Shown: piece after piece, positions 35,368 to 44,500 of the stretch
Position numbering within the stretch: the first letter of the stretch is position 1
How the letters are laid out: the number at the start of each line of letters is the position of its first letter
NCBI GenBank assembly: GCA_001464935.1
Contig: LNEL01000033.1
Span: forward strand, 1-64,000
DNA length: 64,000 bases
Direction: 5' to 3'
From: Gammaproteobacteria bacterium Ga0077536
GTDB taxonomy: Bacteria; Pseudomonadota; Gammaproteobacteria; Ga0077536
Program-made: the position numbers and the translations under genes
Notes under the pieces: model-generated
What the model saw: the letters and a program-made list of their open reading frames with translations, nothing else
Told to the model about the DNA's origin: nothing
The model's database searches: none

Positions 35368-35456
35368 GTAGCCCGGGTGAAACGCAGTGGAACCCGGGAT
35401 CGGCGGGGCTGACAGGCTGACCCCGGGATCCGCGCTGCGCGCTACTCCCGGGCTAC
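35368..35456. repeat. REP-like inverted pair, family B
   Basis: The left unit GTAGCCCGGGTGAAACGCAG starts at 35368, and the right unit ends CCCGGGCTAC at 35456. Overall span (89 bases) is nearly identical to the pair at 3052-3141 (90 bases). Confidence 0.85.
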
Positions 35457-35519
35457 GTCGTGCCAGGCGCATCTACGTTCACAGCGACCTACGGCTGGAG
35501 CGGATGTGCGCTCGGCTGT

Positions 35520-36173
35520 TCAGCGTGCGGCGGTCAGCGGCACGTCGCAGACCGGCAGATCGCGCGCAACGGCATCGAACTCTGCACTGCGCGTCTGCGC
35601 ATCGTTGTGAAACTTCTGCCACGCGCCCGTCGTCGAGTCGTAGACGATCGTGCAGCCGTCGATGTCGAACGCGCGGCCGGTGACCGACAGCAGGAAGCGG
35701 TCCGGCGCATGGTGCAGCGCTGCGGGTTTCGGCAGCGCGCCCGAACTCGCGAGGTAGCGCGACAGGCCGGCATCGATGTCGTAGTGGGCCGCCGGCGGAC
35801 ATGGCGCGGCGCGCTGGCGCTCGATCTGCGCCACCAGCGGCGCCATGCGTGTCTCGAAGCGGGCCATGGCCTGACGGTCGGTGAAACCCCAGAACGGCAT
35901 CGCCAGCGCGAGGCCGCAGGGCAGCGCGACCGCGCGCAGGGCCCAGCGCCGCCAGCCGCGGAGCACGCGCTGACGTTGGCGCATGAACAGCAGATCGAGA
36001 CTTCGGAACAGCAGGCCAGGCATGGCGAGCAGCAGCGCGAGTTGCGCGGGATGGCCGGCGTGTGGCCACGCGGTCAGCAAGCGATGCATCAGCCACGCAA
36101 GCGCGACGGCCCACACCAAAAGCCATGCCGCGCTGCTGCGCTGGCGCCGCCGCAGCGTCGGGTCTGGCGTCAT
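35520..36173 (-). CDS. Unknown membrane protein with three helices and a cysteine-containing tail
   Basis: A 217-aa protein without a recognised family. Three hydrophobic helices occupy the first 115 or so residues (AAWLLVWAVALAWLMHRLL, AQLALLLAMPGLLFRSLDLL, LRAVALPCGLALAMPFWG). They are followed by a soluble region of about 100 residues with three cysteines (AAPCPPA, IDGCTIVYDS, LPVCDVPL). Its ATG at 36173 overlaps the stop of the upstream gene as TGATG, so translation is coupled to it. An in-frame start 39 bases earlier is less likely. The pair may form an envelope complex. Confidence 0.65.
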   Translation of the reverse strand: MTPDPTLRRRQRSSAAWLLVWAVALAWLMHRLLTAWPHAGHPAQLALLLAMPGLLFRSLDLLFMRQRQRVLRGWRRWALRAVALPCGLALAMPFWGFTDRQAMARFETRMAPLVAQIERQRAAPCPPAAHYDIDAGLSRYLASSGALPKPAALHHAPDRFLLSVTGRAFDIDGCTIVYDSTTGAWQKFHNDAQTRSAEFDAVARDLPVCDVPLTAAR

Positions 36174-36736
36174 CAGCGCGCCGCCTGCGCGTCCGGCGTG
36201 ATGCCGCACCATTCGACCGCTTTGAGGTAATTGGCCGTGAAGCCCGCGAGAGAGAACTCGCCGATGGCGTCCGGCGCGTCGCCCGCGCCCCGCGAGTGCA
36301 GCACTGTCAACGTCGTCGCGTTGCGCATGGCCGCGATCAGGCTGGCGGCCGCGCCGGCTGGCACACTGACGCTCGCCGTCGGGATGCCGTCGGCGTCGTA
36401 CCCCAGCGACGGCTGCAGATGGCCGCCGAGGACAGCGGGACTCCCATCCAGCCTGAACGACAGCACATCCGTCGCTTTCAGAAAGGGCTCGAGGCCGCGA
36501 TAGGTCTGTTCTTCGAACCGGATCGACACGCCCACGCCGGCCGTCGCGTGCAGTTCGAGCATGTTGTCACCGTCGCCCCCCGTCATCGCGACGCAGTGCC
36601 GGACGCCGTTTGCGTCGGCTTCGGCGTAGGTACGCCATTGTTTGTGTTCCCAGAACAGATCTTGCGTCGCGCCGGCGGGAAACAGCACGAAGGCGAGCAG
36701 CAGGGCACCAGGCCAACATGGACATGAGCGGGGCAT
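36173..36736 (-). CDS. Unknown exported protein
   Basis: A 187-aa protein with an N-terminal signal peptide (MPRSCPCWPGALLLAFVLFP then AGA). The mature part begins TQDLFWEHKQWRTYAEADAN and has a beta-rich look, with cysteines in VRHCVAMTGG and EWCGITPD. The layout distantly recalls IalB-like periplasmic proteins, but no firm family assignment is made. ATG 36736 follows GAGGAG by 6 bases. It overlaps the downstream membrane-protein gene by one base. It is divergent from the aldehyde dehydrogenase gene. Confidence 0.65.
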   Translation of the reverse strand: MPRSCPCWPGALLLAFVLFPAGATQDLFWEHKQWRTYAEADANGVRHCVAMTGGDGDNMLELHATAGVGVSIRFEEQTYRGLEPFLKATDVLSFRLDGSPAVLGGHLQPSLGYDADGIPTASVSVPAGAAASLIAAMRNATTLTVLHSRGAGDAPDAIGEFSLAGFTANYLKAVEWCGITPDAQAAR

Positions 36737-36880
36737 CAGGGTCTCCTCGGCGCCACGATGCCGCGGATGGGCGGGCGCAGTGCCTGCTTTATCGGTTCGC
36801 GGCGCCTGGCCCTGAAGATGCCGGCAGGGCGCCCACTGAACGCCAGCACGTGAACTCCCGCTTTCGATGCACGGCGGCGA

Positions 36881-36886
36881 TATACT
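36881..36886 (+). promoter_or_regulatory. Possible -10 element for the aldehyde dehydrogenase gene
   Basis: TATACT, one mismatch from consensus, 60 bases before the start codon. No good -35 is found at 16-18 bases upstream. Confidence 0.3.
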
Positions 36887-36946
36887 GGCACCAACCCCCA
36901 TGGATTCCGGCGCCGCTGCCGGCTGCACCCGATCAAGGAACCGAAC

Positions 36947-38377
36947 ATGCGTGAACATCTGAACTTCTATATTGGCGGCCAGTGGGTTGCCCCGACCGAT
37001 CCGAAGCCGCTGGACGTCATCGACCCGTCGACCGGCAAGGTGAACGGCCGCATTCATGTCGGCAGCGCGGCCGACGTCGACGCGGCGGTGAAGGCCGCCC
37101 GCGCCGCGTTTGCGGAGTGGTCGGTGACGGACAAGGCCGTGCGCATCGACGCGCTCGAGCGTATCGCCACCGAATTCGAGCGTCGACTCGACGATATGGG
37201 TCATGCGATCCGCGAAGAGATGGGTGCGCCGCAGTGGCTCGCACGGGACACCCAGGCGGCGCTCGGCCCGAAGCATTTCCGCTCGGCCGCGAACATCCTG
37301 CGCACCTACGAATTCGAAGAGAGCAAAGGCTCGGCGCACATCCTGAAAGAGCCGATCGGCGTGTGCGGCTTCATCACGCCCTGGAACTGGCCGGTCCACC
37401 AGATGTGCGCGAAGACCGCACCGGCGCTTGCCGTCGGCTGCACGGTGATTCTGAAGCCGTCTGAAATCGCGCCGTTCTCCGGCCAGATTCTCGCCGAGAT
37501 CATCGACGCTGCCGGTCTGCCGGCGGGCGTGTTCAACATGCTGTTCGGCGAAGGTCCCGTTGTCGGCAGTGCGATGGCCTCGCATCCGGGCATCGACATG
37601 ATTTCGATCACGGGTTCCACGCGCGCCGGCGTCGAAGTCGCGCGCAACGCCGCGGCCACCGTCAAGCGCGTGCACCAGGAGCTTGGCGGCAAGAGCCCGA
37701 ACATCGTGCTCGACGACGCCGATATCCGGGCCGCGGTGACCGGCGGCGTCAACGGCGTGATGATGAACTCCGGCCAGTCCTGCCGCGCACCGACGCGCAT
37801 GCTGGTGCCGAACCGCCGCCTCGATGAAGTCTGCGAAATCGCCAAGGAGGTCGCCGAAAGCTGGACGCCGGGCGATCCCGCCACCGGCAGCCGCATGGGC
37901 CCGGTGATCTCCGAGGCCGCGTGGCAGAAGGTGCAGCGCCTGATCAAGTCAGGCATGGAGTCCGGGGCCACGATAGTCACCGGCGGTTTGGGCAAGCCCG
38001 CGGGCCTCATCGATGGCTATTACTGCAAGCCGACGGTCTTTCGCGATGTCACCAACGACATGGAAATCGCGCGCGAGGAAATCTTCGGGCCCGTGCTGTG
38101 CATCCTCGGCTACGACGACGAGGAAGAGGCGATCGCGATCGCCAACGACACCGAGTACGGTCTCGGCGGCTACGTGCACAGCATGAACATCGAGCACGCG
38201 CGCAAGGTCGCGGCGCGCATCCGCGCCGGCTACATCAGTCTGAACAACGCGGGCCTCGACATCAGTGTGCCCTTCGGCGGCTACAAGCATTCCGGCAACG
38301 GGCGCGAGTTCGGCGAACACGCGTTCGGCGAGTTCCTGGAGCTGAAGTCGGTGCTGGGCTATACGCCGGCGAATTGA
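36947..38377 (+). CDS. NAD(P)-dependent aldehyde dehydrogenase
   Basis: A 476-aa soluble ALDH-superfamily enzyme oxidising an aldehyde to the acid. Catalytic residues are visible: Asn147 in TPWNWPVHQM, Glu245 in HQELGGKSPN and the nucleophile Cys279 in NSGQSCRAPTR. The NAD site shows ITGSTRAGVEVARNAA. The form GQSCRAP (Arg after the cysteine) is seen in several uncharacterised ALDHs linked to hydrocarbon or alcohol oxidation. ATG 36947 has AAGGA about 9 bases upstream. It opens the plus-strand island with the metallo-hydrolase, MFS and dioxygenase genes. The substrate is not readable. Confidence 0.92.
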   Translation: MREHLNFYIGGQWVAPTDPKPLDVIDPSTGKVNGRIHVGSAADVDAAVKAARAAFAEWSVTDKAVRIDALERIATEFERRLDDMGHAIREEMGAPQWLARDTQAALGPKHFRSAANILRTYEFEESKGSAHILKEPIGVCGFITPWNWPVHQMCAKTAPALAVGCTVILKPSEIAPFSGQILAEIIDAAGLPAGVFNMLFGEGPVVGSAMASHPGIDMISITGSTRAGVEVARNAAATVKRVHQELGGKSPNIVLDDADIRAAVTGGVNGVMMNSGQSCRAPTRMLVPNRRLDEVCEIAKEVAESWTPGDPATGSRMGPVISEAAWQKVQRLIKSGMESGATIVTGGLGKPAGLIDGYYCKPTVFRDVTNDMEIAREEIFGPVLCILGYDDEEEAIAIANDTEYGLGGYVHSMNIEHARKVAARIRAGYISLNNAGLDISVPFGGYKHSGNGREFGEHAFGEFLELKSVLGYTPAN

Positions 38378-38647
38378 AGCGCCGCGGCGGATGCCTGCCG
38401 CCGTGACCACCGGGGCCGCATGACGCCCAACACAGGCGCCGTGTCCGGTGGCACGAGGGGCCTTGCGCGACGGCGGTGTTCGACGACCGCCGCGCGCGTG
38501 CCGTCACGGGCAATGGCATAAGCGACGATGCGCGATGCGCCGACGGCTTTCCGTTGTACGCAGACGGTATCTTTGGCGCACGAAACAGGGCCTGAGCGCC
38601 GGCCCTTGCATGACCCCCAACGCCCGCGGACGAGACCAGGAGCCCCG

Positions 38648-39655
38648 ATGACTCTTCGAACCCACACCGCACTGCTGCTCGGCCTCGTGGCCTCGGCCGG
38701 CGCGCTGGCGCACGGCGGCCATGGCGGCTCGGCCCAGCTCGAGACCTACAACAACGACCGCACGATTGCCGCCCAGGTCTATGGCGGGCTGCACGAAGAT
38801 GCCGGGGAGGTGAAGATTTCGTTCCACGGCAACATCGCCTTCGAGATCGAATCGCCGCGCGGCATCAAGATTTTCATCGACCCCTGGCGCAACGATATCA
38901 CCGGCATGTACCCCCCGTGGTATGTGCGGGACATGCCCAAGGTGCGGACCGACATCGGGCTCGTGACCCATGCCCACTTCGATCACGACGCCGTCGATCG
39001 TCTGCAGGCGGACATGGTGATGGAGCGCATGGCGGGCACCTTCCGGCTCGCCGACGTGAAGATCATCGGCATAGCCGAGAAGCACGTCTGCGAGACGCAG
39101 GGCGAAGTGCCGTATCGCAAACTGGTGAAGGCTTTCATCGACCAGGATCCCTGTCCGCCGAACGAGACCCTGCAATGGAACAACAGTCTCTACGTGATCG
39201 AGACAGGTGGTTTGCGCATCCTGCACTGGGGCGACAACCGCCAGAACCCGCCGGATCATGTGTGGGAGATGATTGGCGACGTCGATGTGGCGATTCTGGC
39301 CGTCAGTGACGACGGACATATCCTGAGTCCGGCCTGGGCCGACGTCGTCATGAAGAAGACCAGGGCGAACATCGTCCTGCCGGGCCACTACTACGTGGAG
39401 GGCGTCAACATCCCGAAGGCCTTCGGTCTCGTATCGGCGGAAAAGTGGGTGAAGACGCACGACCACACCCTGCTCGACTCGGCCACGCTCACGCTGTCTC
39501 CGGCCGAGGTGCAGCGCTATGACCAGCACGTGATGTATTTCGGCGATCACGTCGCCTTCGACACGAAGGTGCAGTTGCCCGAGAACGAGGGAGAATTGCC
39601 GCCGGTGCCGCCCCCGGCCCGTGCCTGGGAGCGCTTCGCGCCGAAGACACCCTAG
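38648..39655 (+). CDS. Exported metallo-beta-lactamase-fold hydrolase
   Basis: A 335-aa protein with a cleavable signal peptide (TLRTHTALLLGLVASAGALA), so it should act in the periplasm. A short His/Gly patch (HGGHGG) follows the cleavage site. The metal motif THAHFDHDA supplies His108, His110, Asp112 and His113. Further candidate ligands lie in LHWGDNR and LPGHYYVEG. The layout is of the UlaG-like / YycJ-like branch, not of class B antibiotic hydrolases. ATG 38648 is the chosen start because it leads straight into the signal peptide. It lies between the aldehyde dehydrogenase and an MFS gene. The substrate is unknown. Confidence 0.82.
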   Translation: MTLRTHTALLLGLVASAGALAHGGHGGSAQLETYNNDRTIAAQVYGGLHEDAGEVKISFHGNIAFEIESPRGIKIFIDPWRNDITGMYPPWYVRDMPKVRTDIGLVTHAHFDHDAVDRLQADMVMERMAGTFRLADVKIIGIAEKHVCETQGEVPYRKLVKAFIDQDPCPPNETLQWNNSLYVIETGGLRILHWGDNRQNPPDHVWEMIGDVDVAILAVSDDGHILSPAWADVVMKKTRANIVLPGHYYVEGVNIPKAFGLVSAEKWVKTHDHTLLDSATLTLSPAEVQRYDQHVMYFGDHVAFDTKVQLPENEGELPPVPPPARAWERFAPKTP

Positions 39656-39812
39656 TGCGCCGACCCGTGATGAAGCTTCGTCATTCGCTGGTGCTCGAAC
39701 CGCGATACGGCGTTGCTCGTCGTCGCCGCGCCGCGATGACTCCTCCTCGCGCCTTGTCCCGCGGTCCGGGCCCGGCGCGAATGATCGAAGTTCATCTCGG
39801 GGCGGCACCCTA

Positions 39813-41063
39813 GTGGATGGAACGGGCCACGCGGACCCGGCGACGGACACGCCACACCGCCGCGCGCTGCTCGGGCTGCTGGGCTTCGTGTGCTTCGTGA
39901 CCCTGTTCGAGGGTTACGACCTGCTGATCATCAACCTGGCCTTGCCCTATCTCGGGCGTGACTTCGGCGCGGACGCACAGACGCTCGCGCGCGCGGTCGG
40001 GTTCATCAATGTCGGGACCGTGCTCGCCTTCGTGCCGCTGCGATTCGCCGATCGCTATGGGCGCCGGCGTGTGTTCCTGTATTCAATCCTCGGCTACACC
40101 GTGTTCACGATGCTCTCGGCCTGTGCGGTCGGGCTCTACGACTTCGTGGCCTGGCAATGTCTCGCGCGCATGTTCATGGTCACCGAAATCGGGGTCGGTG
40201 CGATCATTCTCACCGAGGAGATGCCGGCGCGCTGGCGCGGGGCGGCCGTGACGTTGATGTTCGCGCTGAGCCTGTCCGGCGGCATCGTCGGCGCGGCGGT
40301 ATTTCCGGCGCTGATCGACACCACGCTCGGCTGGCGCCTGCTGTATCTGATGGGCGGCGCGGTGTTGCCGGTCCTGTTGTGGTACTGGCCCCGGCTGCGC
40401 GAAACCCGACGCTACACCGCGCGCGCCGCGCTCGCAGTCGAGCCGGCGCGCGCGGCGCTGCGCGCGCTGCTGACGGGACCGTATCGCCGCCGCGTGCTCG
40501 CCGGGGCCACGCTGTGGTTCACGGTGAACGCGTGGAGTTCGAGTTGCCTGTTCTTCTTCTCGTACTACGTGACGAAGGAACGCGGCTGGGACGCGGCAGC
40601 CGTGAGTCACGCGCTGACCCTGGGCTACGCGTTCGCGGTGCTCGGCTATGCGACCGCGGGCCCGATGCTGGACCTGGCCGGGCGCCGATTGACGGCGCTG
40701 GTGTACTTCTCCCTCGGGGCGGCGAGCGCGTGGATCTGCTTCACGGCCACCGATCCGCGTCTGATCACGGCCGCCTATGCGATGGTGCTCGCGATGCAGG
40801 CCCTGTGGCCTATTGCGGCGACCATCACGAGTGAGATATTTCCTACCGCGATACGGGGGACCGCCAACGGGCTGGTCAATAATCTGATCGGGCGCACGGG
40901 CATGGTGCTGGCGCCAATGGTCGTCGGCGCCCTGTCGACGCAACTGGGCTCGGTGGGCGCGGCAGTCGCCATGCTGAGCCTGCTGCCGCTCGCGGCGCTG
41001 CCGGTCATCCTGTGGCTGGTCGGCGAGACCAGCGGGCAGGAACTCGAACGCATCGCGTCCTGA
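39813..41063 (+). CDS. MFS transporter (sugar/aromatic acid porter type)
   Basis: A carrier of about 416 aa with 12 predicted helices. The MFS motif A is RFADRYGRRRVFL between helices 2 and 3, and FEGYDLLIINLALPYLG opens helix 1, typical of the sugar-porter or aromatic acid:H+ symporter branches (DxL in helix 1). The start is uncertain: GTG 39813 puts a short tail before helix 1, while an in-frame ATG at 39621 would overlap the metallo-hydrolase gene. No good ribosome-binding site marks either. The dioxygenase gene follows 32 bases after the stop. Uptake of an organic acid is likely but not proven. Confidence 0.82.
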   Translation: MDGTGHADPATDTPHRRALLGLLGFVCFVTLFEGYDLLIINLALPYLGRDFGADAQTLARAVGFINVGTVLAFVPLRFADRYGRRRVFLYSILGYTVFTMLSACAVGLYDFVAWQCLARMFMVTEIGVGAIILTEEMPARWRGAAVTLMFALSLSGGIVGAAVFPALIDTTLGWRLLYLMGGAVLPVLLWYWPRLRETRRYTARAALAVEPARAALRALLTGPYRRRVLAGATLWFTVNAWSSSCLFFFSYYVTKERGWDAAAVSHALTLGYAFAVLGYATAGPMLDLAGRRLTALVYFSLGAASAWICFTATDPRLITAAYAMVLAMQALWPIAATITSEIFPTAIRGTANGLVNNLIGRTGMVLAPMVVGALSTQLGSVGAAVAMLSLLPLAALPVILWLVGETSGQELERIAS

Positions 41064-41095
41064 TCCGGGCGCCCAACGACGAGGAGGAAGAGCAC

Positions 41096-41974
41096 ATGTC
41101 GTATCGACACATCGAAGTGACACCGGTCGGCGTGGCCCTGGGCGCGCAGGTCGCAGGCGTCGATCTCGCCGCATTGGACGACGCGGGTTTTGCCGAGATA
41201 CGCCACGCCCTGACGACGCACCAGGTGCTGTTCTTCAGCGGACAGCACCTCACGCCCGAGGATCACATGGCCTTCGCGTCGCGCCTCGGCGGCATGGAAG
41301 TACACGAAGTGTTCAAGCCGCTGGCAGGACATCCGGAAATCTCCGTGCTCGAGCACGATGCCGAGCGCCCACCAATCAGCGACAGCTGGCACACGGACGT
41401 CAGCTACCGGCCGCAGCCGTCGATCGCCTCGGTGCTGTATGCCCGCGACATTCCGCCGCGCGGCGGTGACACGCTGTGGCTCAGCGCGTGCGCTGCCTAT
41501 GACGCATTGTCGCCCGCCCTGCAGACCTTCCTGTGCGAACTCGAGGCCGAGCACGATTTCCTCGCCGCCTACGGCCACTACTTCGCCCGTCAGGAAGGCG
41601 GTGCGGAGCGCATCGCGCGGGCGCGACGTGACACGCCACCGGTGGTGCATCCGCTGGTGGTGGTCCATCCGCACAGCGGCCGGCGCGTGCTCTACGTCAA
41701 TCCCACGTTCACCACCCGCATCGTGAACCTCGCGCCGCACGAGTCGCGCGCGATCCTCGACATGCTGTTCCAGCACCTGCTGAAACCCGAGTTCCAGGTC
41801 CGCCACCGCTGGCGGGTCGACGATGTCGTCGTCTGGGACAATCGCGCAACGCAGCACTACGCGACGGGCGACTACTACCCGGCCTATCGCCGCATGCATC
41901 GCATCACCGTGGGCGGCGATGCGCCGCGCGGGGTGGCGGCGGAAGCTCAGCCGGTGATGCGCGCGGTGAATTGA
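41096..41974 (+). CDS. TauD/TfdA family 2-oxoglutarate-dependent dioxygenase
   Basis: A 292-aa non-heme Fe(II) dioxygenase. The iron triad is His99 and Asp101 in SWHTDVSY and His253 in NRATQHYA; Arg268 in MHRITVGG would bind 2-oxoglutarate. Other family stretches are HQVLFFSGQHLTPEDHMAFA and DIPPRGGDTLW. The best ribosome-binding site (GAGGAGG) precedes ATG 41096. Members hydroxylate taurine, sulfonates, phenoxyacetates or other carboxylates, releasing sulfite or an aldehyde. Its position after an MFS gene and near an aldehyde dehydrogenase fits such a route. No ssu or tau ABC genes are present. Confidence 0.92.
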   Translation: MSYRHIEVTPVGVALGAQVAGVDLAALDDAGFAEIRHALTTHQVLFFSGQHLTPEDHMAFASRLGGMEVHEVFKPLAGHPEISVLEHDAERPPISDSWHTDVSYRPQPSIASVLYARDIPPRGGDTLWLSACAAYDALSPALQTFLCELEAEHDFLAAYGHYFARQEGGAERIARARRDTPPVVHPLVVVHPHSGRRVLYVNPTFTTRIVNLAPHESRAILDMLFQHLLKPEFQVRHRWRVDDVVVWDNRATQHYATGDYYPAYRRMHRITVGGDAPRGVAAEAQPVMRAVN

Positions 41975-42039
41975 TCCTCAGATCACGGCGGCACGGTCGC
42001 GCAGGGCAGGCATGGGGCGATCTGCGCTGTGCGGCCGCT

Positions 42040-43347
42040 TCAGTCGATCACCCGCCTGGCGGTCCCGAAGAAGAGCCACACGACCGCGCCGAACAGGTTG
42101 ACGCCGGCCGCGAGCGCGAACGCCGTGGTGTAGGTGCCGCTGACGTCGACGAGCCAGCCGGTGATCGCAATCCCGACGATGCCGGGCACCGTGCCCGCGG
42201 TATTGGTCAGGCCCATCAGGATGTCGGCGTGGCGTGGCGCGATTTCGAGATGGTTCGGCAGGAAGCCCGACCACGACAGTGACAGCAGGCCTAGCGCCCC
42301 GCACATGAGCCCGAGCGCCATGCCGGGCGAATGAATGTCCCGCGCGAGGAGCATGCAGGTCGCCGTGCCGGTGAGGGCAGCGATCTGCATGCCCTTGCGC
42401 ACGAGCGTGAGGTCGACGCCGCGCTTCACGAGACGATCGGCGAACAGGCCGCCGAGAATGCCGCCGACGAGCATCGCCAGCCACGGCCCCGCGGCATAGA
42501 TGCCGGCGGTCGAGATGCTGATGTTGAGTTGGGTCTTGAAATAGCTCGGCAACCACGCGAGCAGCATGTAGAACACCCAGTTGCTGCAGAAGTGGTTGAT
42601 GATCAGCGCCCACACGGCGCTGGAGCTCAGGATCTGCCGCCAGGGCACGGGTGGTTTGTCGCGGGTGGTGTCGGTGGCCGTGCCCGCGTCCGCTTCGAGC
42701 AGCGCCAGTTCCTCGCGCGAGATGCGGGGATGCTCGCCCGGCGAATTGTACGCAGTGCGGAACCAGATCGCGGTCCACAGCACGCCGAGGCTGCCGAACG
42801 CATAGAACACGGTGGGCCAGCCGTGGGTGCCGACGATCCAGCCGGTGCTGAGCACGGCGAACATCGTGCCGAGCGGAATGCCGCCAATCAGCAGGGCGAC
42901 CGCGCGCGAGCGTTCGGCAATCGGTACCCAGCGTCCATAGAGGTTGTACACCGCGGGGAACATCGCCGATTCGCCGAGCCCCATCAGGATGCGGGCCGCG
43001 ATCAGCGCGGTGAACGACAGCGAGGCCGCGACCGGCGTCAGGACCGTCCACAGCGACCACCAGAACACCGCGATGCCGAGGACCACCTTGCCGCCGTAGC
43101 GGTTCGCGAGCCAGCCTGCCGGGGCCATGAACAGCATGTAGCCGACGAAAAACGACGACAGCACGAGACCTTTCTGGGTCTCGGACCAGGCGTACTGTTC
43201 CTGCATCGCGATGACGGCGACCGAGATGTTGACGCGATCGATATAGCAGATGAACGCCGCGATGACGCTCAATGCCACGAGCTTGTAGCGCTCCGGCCAA
43301 CGCGAGGCCCGGGCGTGGGCCGGATTGACGGCTGCCTCAGTGTGCAT
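42040..43347 (-). CDS. MFS transporter, anion:cation symporter (ACS) type
   Basis: A 435-aa carrier with 12 predicted helices. CYIDRVNISVAVIAMQEQYA in helix 1 and MGLGESAMFPAVYNLYGRWV in helix 4 are diagnostic of the ACS family, which moves organic anions such as glucarate, hexuronates, phthalate or tartrate with protons. ATG 43347 has GGGGAGAG 6 bases upstream. It runs opposite to the surrounding genes and is divergent from the LLM pair, 97 bases away, so a shared control region is likely at 43348-43444. It probably imports an organic acid used by the neighbouring enzymes. Confidence 0.9.
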   Translation of the reverse strand: MHTEAAVNPAHARASRWPERYKLVALSVIAAFICYIDRVNISVAVIAMQEQYAWSETQKGLVLSSFFVGYMLFMAPAGWLANRYGGKVVLGIAVFWWSLWTVLTPVAASLSFTALIAARILMGLGESAMFPAVYNLYGRWVPIAERSRAVALLIGGIPLGTMFAVLSTGWIVGTHGWPTVFYAFGSLGVLWTAIWFRTAYNSPGEHPRISREELALLEADAGTATDTTRDKPPVPWRQILSSSAVWALIINHFCSNWVFYMLLAWLPSYFKTQLNISISTAGIYAAGPWLAMLVGGILGGLFADRLVKRGVDLTLVRKGMQIAALTGTATCMLLARDIHSPGMALGLMCGALGLLSLSWSGFLPNHLEIAPRHADILMGLTNTAGTVPGIVGIAITGWLVDVSGTYTTAFALAAGVNLFGAVVWLFFGTARRVID

Positions 43348-43444
43348 CGCACTCTCCCCTGCCCGGCGCGTCGGCCCGGGAATTGTCTCTTGTCGTTATG
43401 CGGGTGATTATGCCCGCACCTCCCGACGGAAAGACAAGTCCCAC

Positions 43445-44500
43445 GTGAAAGTCGAAACAGTCCTGCCCTTCGGCAAAGCCGATTCGGGCCTCAAGGTCGC
43501 CGATGGCGCGATCGACATTCGCGGCGTTGCCGCAGATGCAGCACTCGTCGAGCATCTTGGTTTCGACGGGCTCGCCGTGCGCGACAACAAGGACGATCCG
43601 TACGTCGTCTCGGCGCTCGCGCTGCAGGCGACGCAGCGCGTGACGATGGCAACGTCGGTCGCGATCGCCTTTCCGCGCAGTCCCACGGTGACAGCGATGA
43701 CGGCATGGAGTCTCGCGCGACTGTCCGGCGGTCGCTTCATCCTCGGCCTCGGCAGCCAGGTGAAGGGCCATATCGAGCGCCGCTTCGGCATGAAGTGGCA
43801 GGCACCGGGGCCGTGGATGCGCGACTACGTGCTCGCAATCCGCGCGCTGTGGGAGGCCTGGCAGACGGAACAGCCCGTCTCGCATCGCAGCGCACATTAC
43901 GAAATCACGCTGAACGTCCCCGTGTTCACGCCCGCGCCACTCGACTGTGCGCTGCCGGCAATTCATCTCGCGGGCGTCAACCCGTACATGTGCCAGGTCG
44001 CGGGGGAAGTTGCGGACGCGCTGCGCACGCACCCCGTGTGCACGCCGAGCTATATCGAGCAGGTGATGATGCCGGCGGTGAAGCGGGGCGCGGCCAGGGC
44101 CGGGCGCCCGCTCGACGGCTTTGAAATCGGCGTGTCGCCGCTGGTCGCCACCGCCGCGGACGCCGCCGGCCTCGAGGCGAAGATCCGCGACATCCGCGGC
44201 CGCATCGCGTTCTATGGCTCGACACCGGCCTATGCCGCGTGCTTCGAGCACCACGGCCTCGACGCGCTGGCGAAGGACCTGAACCGCCTGTCGCGCGAAC
44301 AGCGCTGGAGCGAGATGGCGGCGCTGGTCGATGACGAGGTGCTGAATCTGTTCGCAACCGTCGGCCTGCATGCCGACATCGTGCCGCGCCTGAAAGCGCG
44401 CTACGGCACGGTGGCCTCGCTGATCGAGTTCAGTATTCCGGTGCCTGACGCGGACGAGCAGGCGAAGCTGGCGGCGATGGTCGCGGCGCTCAGGGCATGA
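43445..44500 (+). CDS. LLM-class oxidoreductase, MSMEG_2256-like (first of tandem pair)
   Basis: A 351-aa luciferase-like TIM-barrel protein. It shows LVEHLGFDGLAVRDNKDDPY, TSVAIAFPRSPTVTAMTAWS and GGRFILGLGSQVKGHIERRF, the last being the hallmark of the group named after MSMEG_2256, often described as F420-dependent in mycobacteria. GTG 43445 is the start that gives the family N-terminus (VKVETVLPFGK); no ATG fits. It shares ATGA with the next gene and is clearly its paralogue, so the pair arose by tandem duplication. The cofactor (FMN or F420) and substrate are unknown. Confidence 0.87.
   Translation: MKVETVLPFGKADSGLKVADGAIDIRGVAADAALVEHLGFDGLAVRDNKDDPYVVSALALQATQRVTMATSVAIAFPRSPTVTAMTAWSLARLSGGRFILGLGSQVKGHIERRFGMKWQAPGPWMRDYVLAIRALWEAWQTEQPVSHRSAHYEITLNVPVFTPAPLDCALPAIHLAGVNPYMCQVAGEVADALRTHPVCTPSYIEQVMMPAVKRGAARAGRPLDGFEIGVSPLVATAADAAGLEAKIRDIRGRIAFYGSTPAYAACFEHHGLDALAKDLNRLSREQRWSEMAALVDDEVLNLFATVGLHADIVPRLKARYGTVASLIEFSIPVPDADEQAKLAAMVAALRA

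Larger units (their letters stand above)
35016..35519. other. REP-rich gap between convergent genes
   Basis: A 504-base gap between the SMP-30-like gene and an unknown membrane gene. It contains one partial unit and two full inverted pairs of the GTAGCCCGG family, listed separately. No coding region is supported. Confidence 0.65.

Noticed and set aside
39621..39812. Upstream ATG 39621 as the MFS start and a possible gene fragment at 39656-39812
   Set aside because: The extension overlaps the previous gene and reads as Arg/Ser-rich sequence without domain. GTG 39813 leads directly into the first helix, although it too lacks a good ribosome-binding site.
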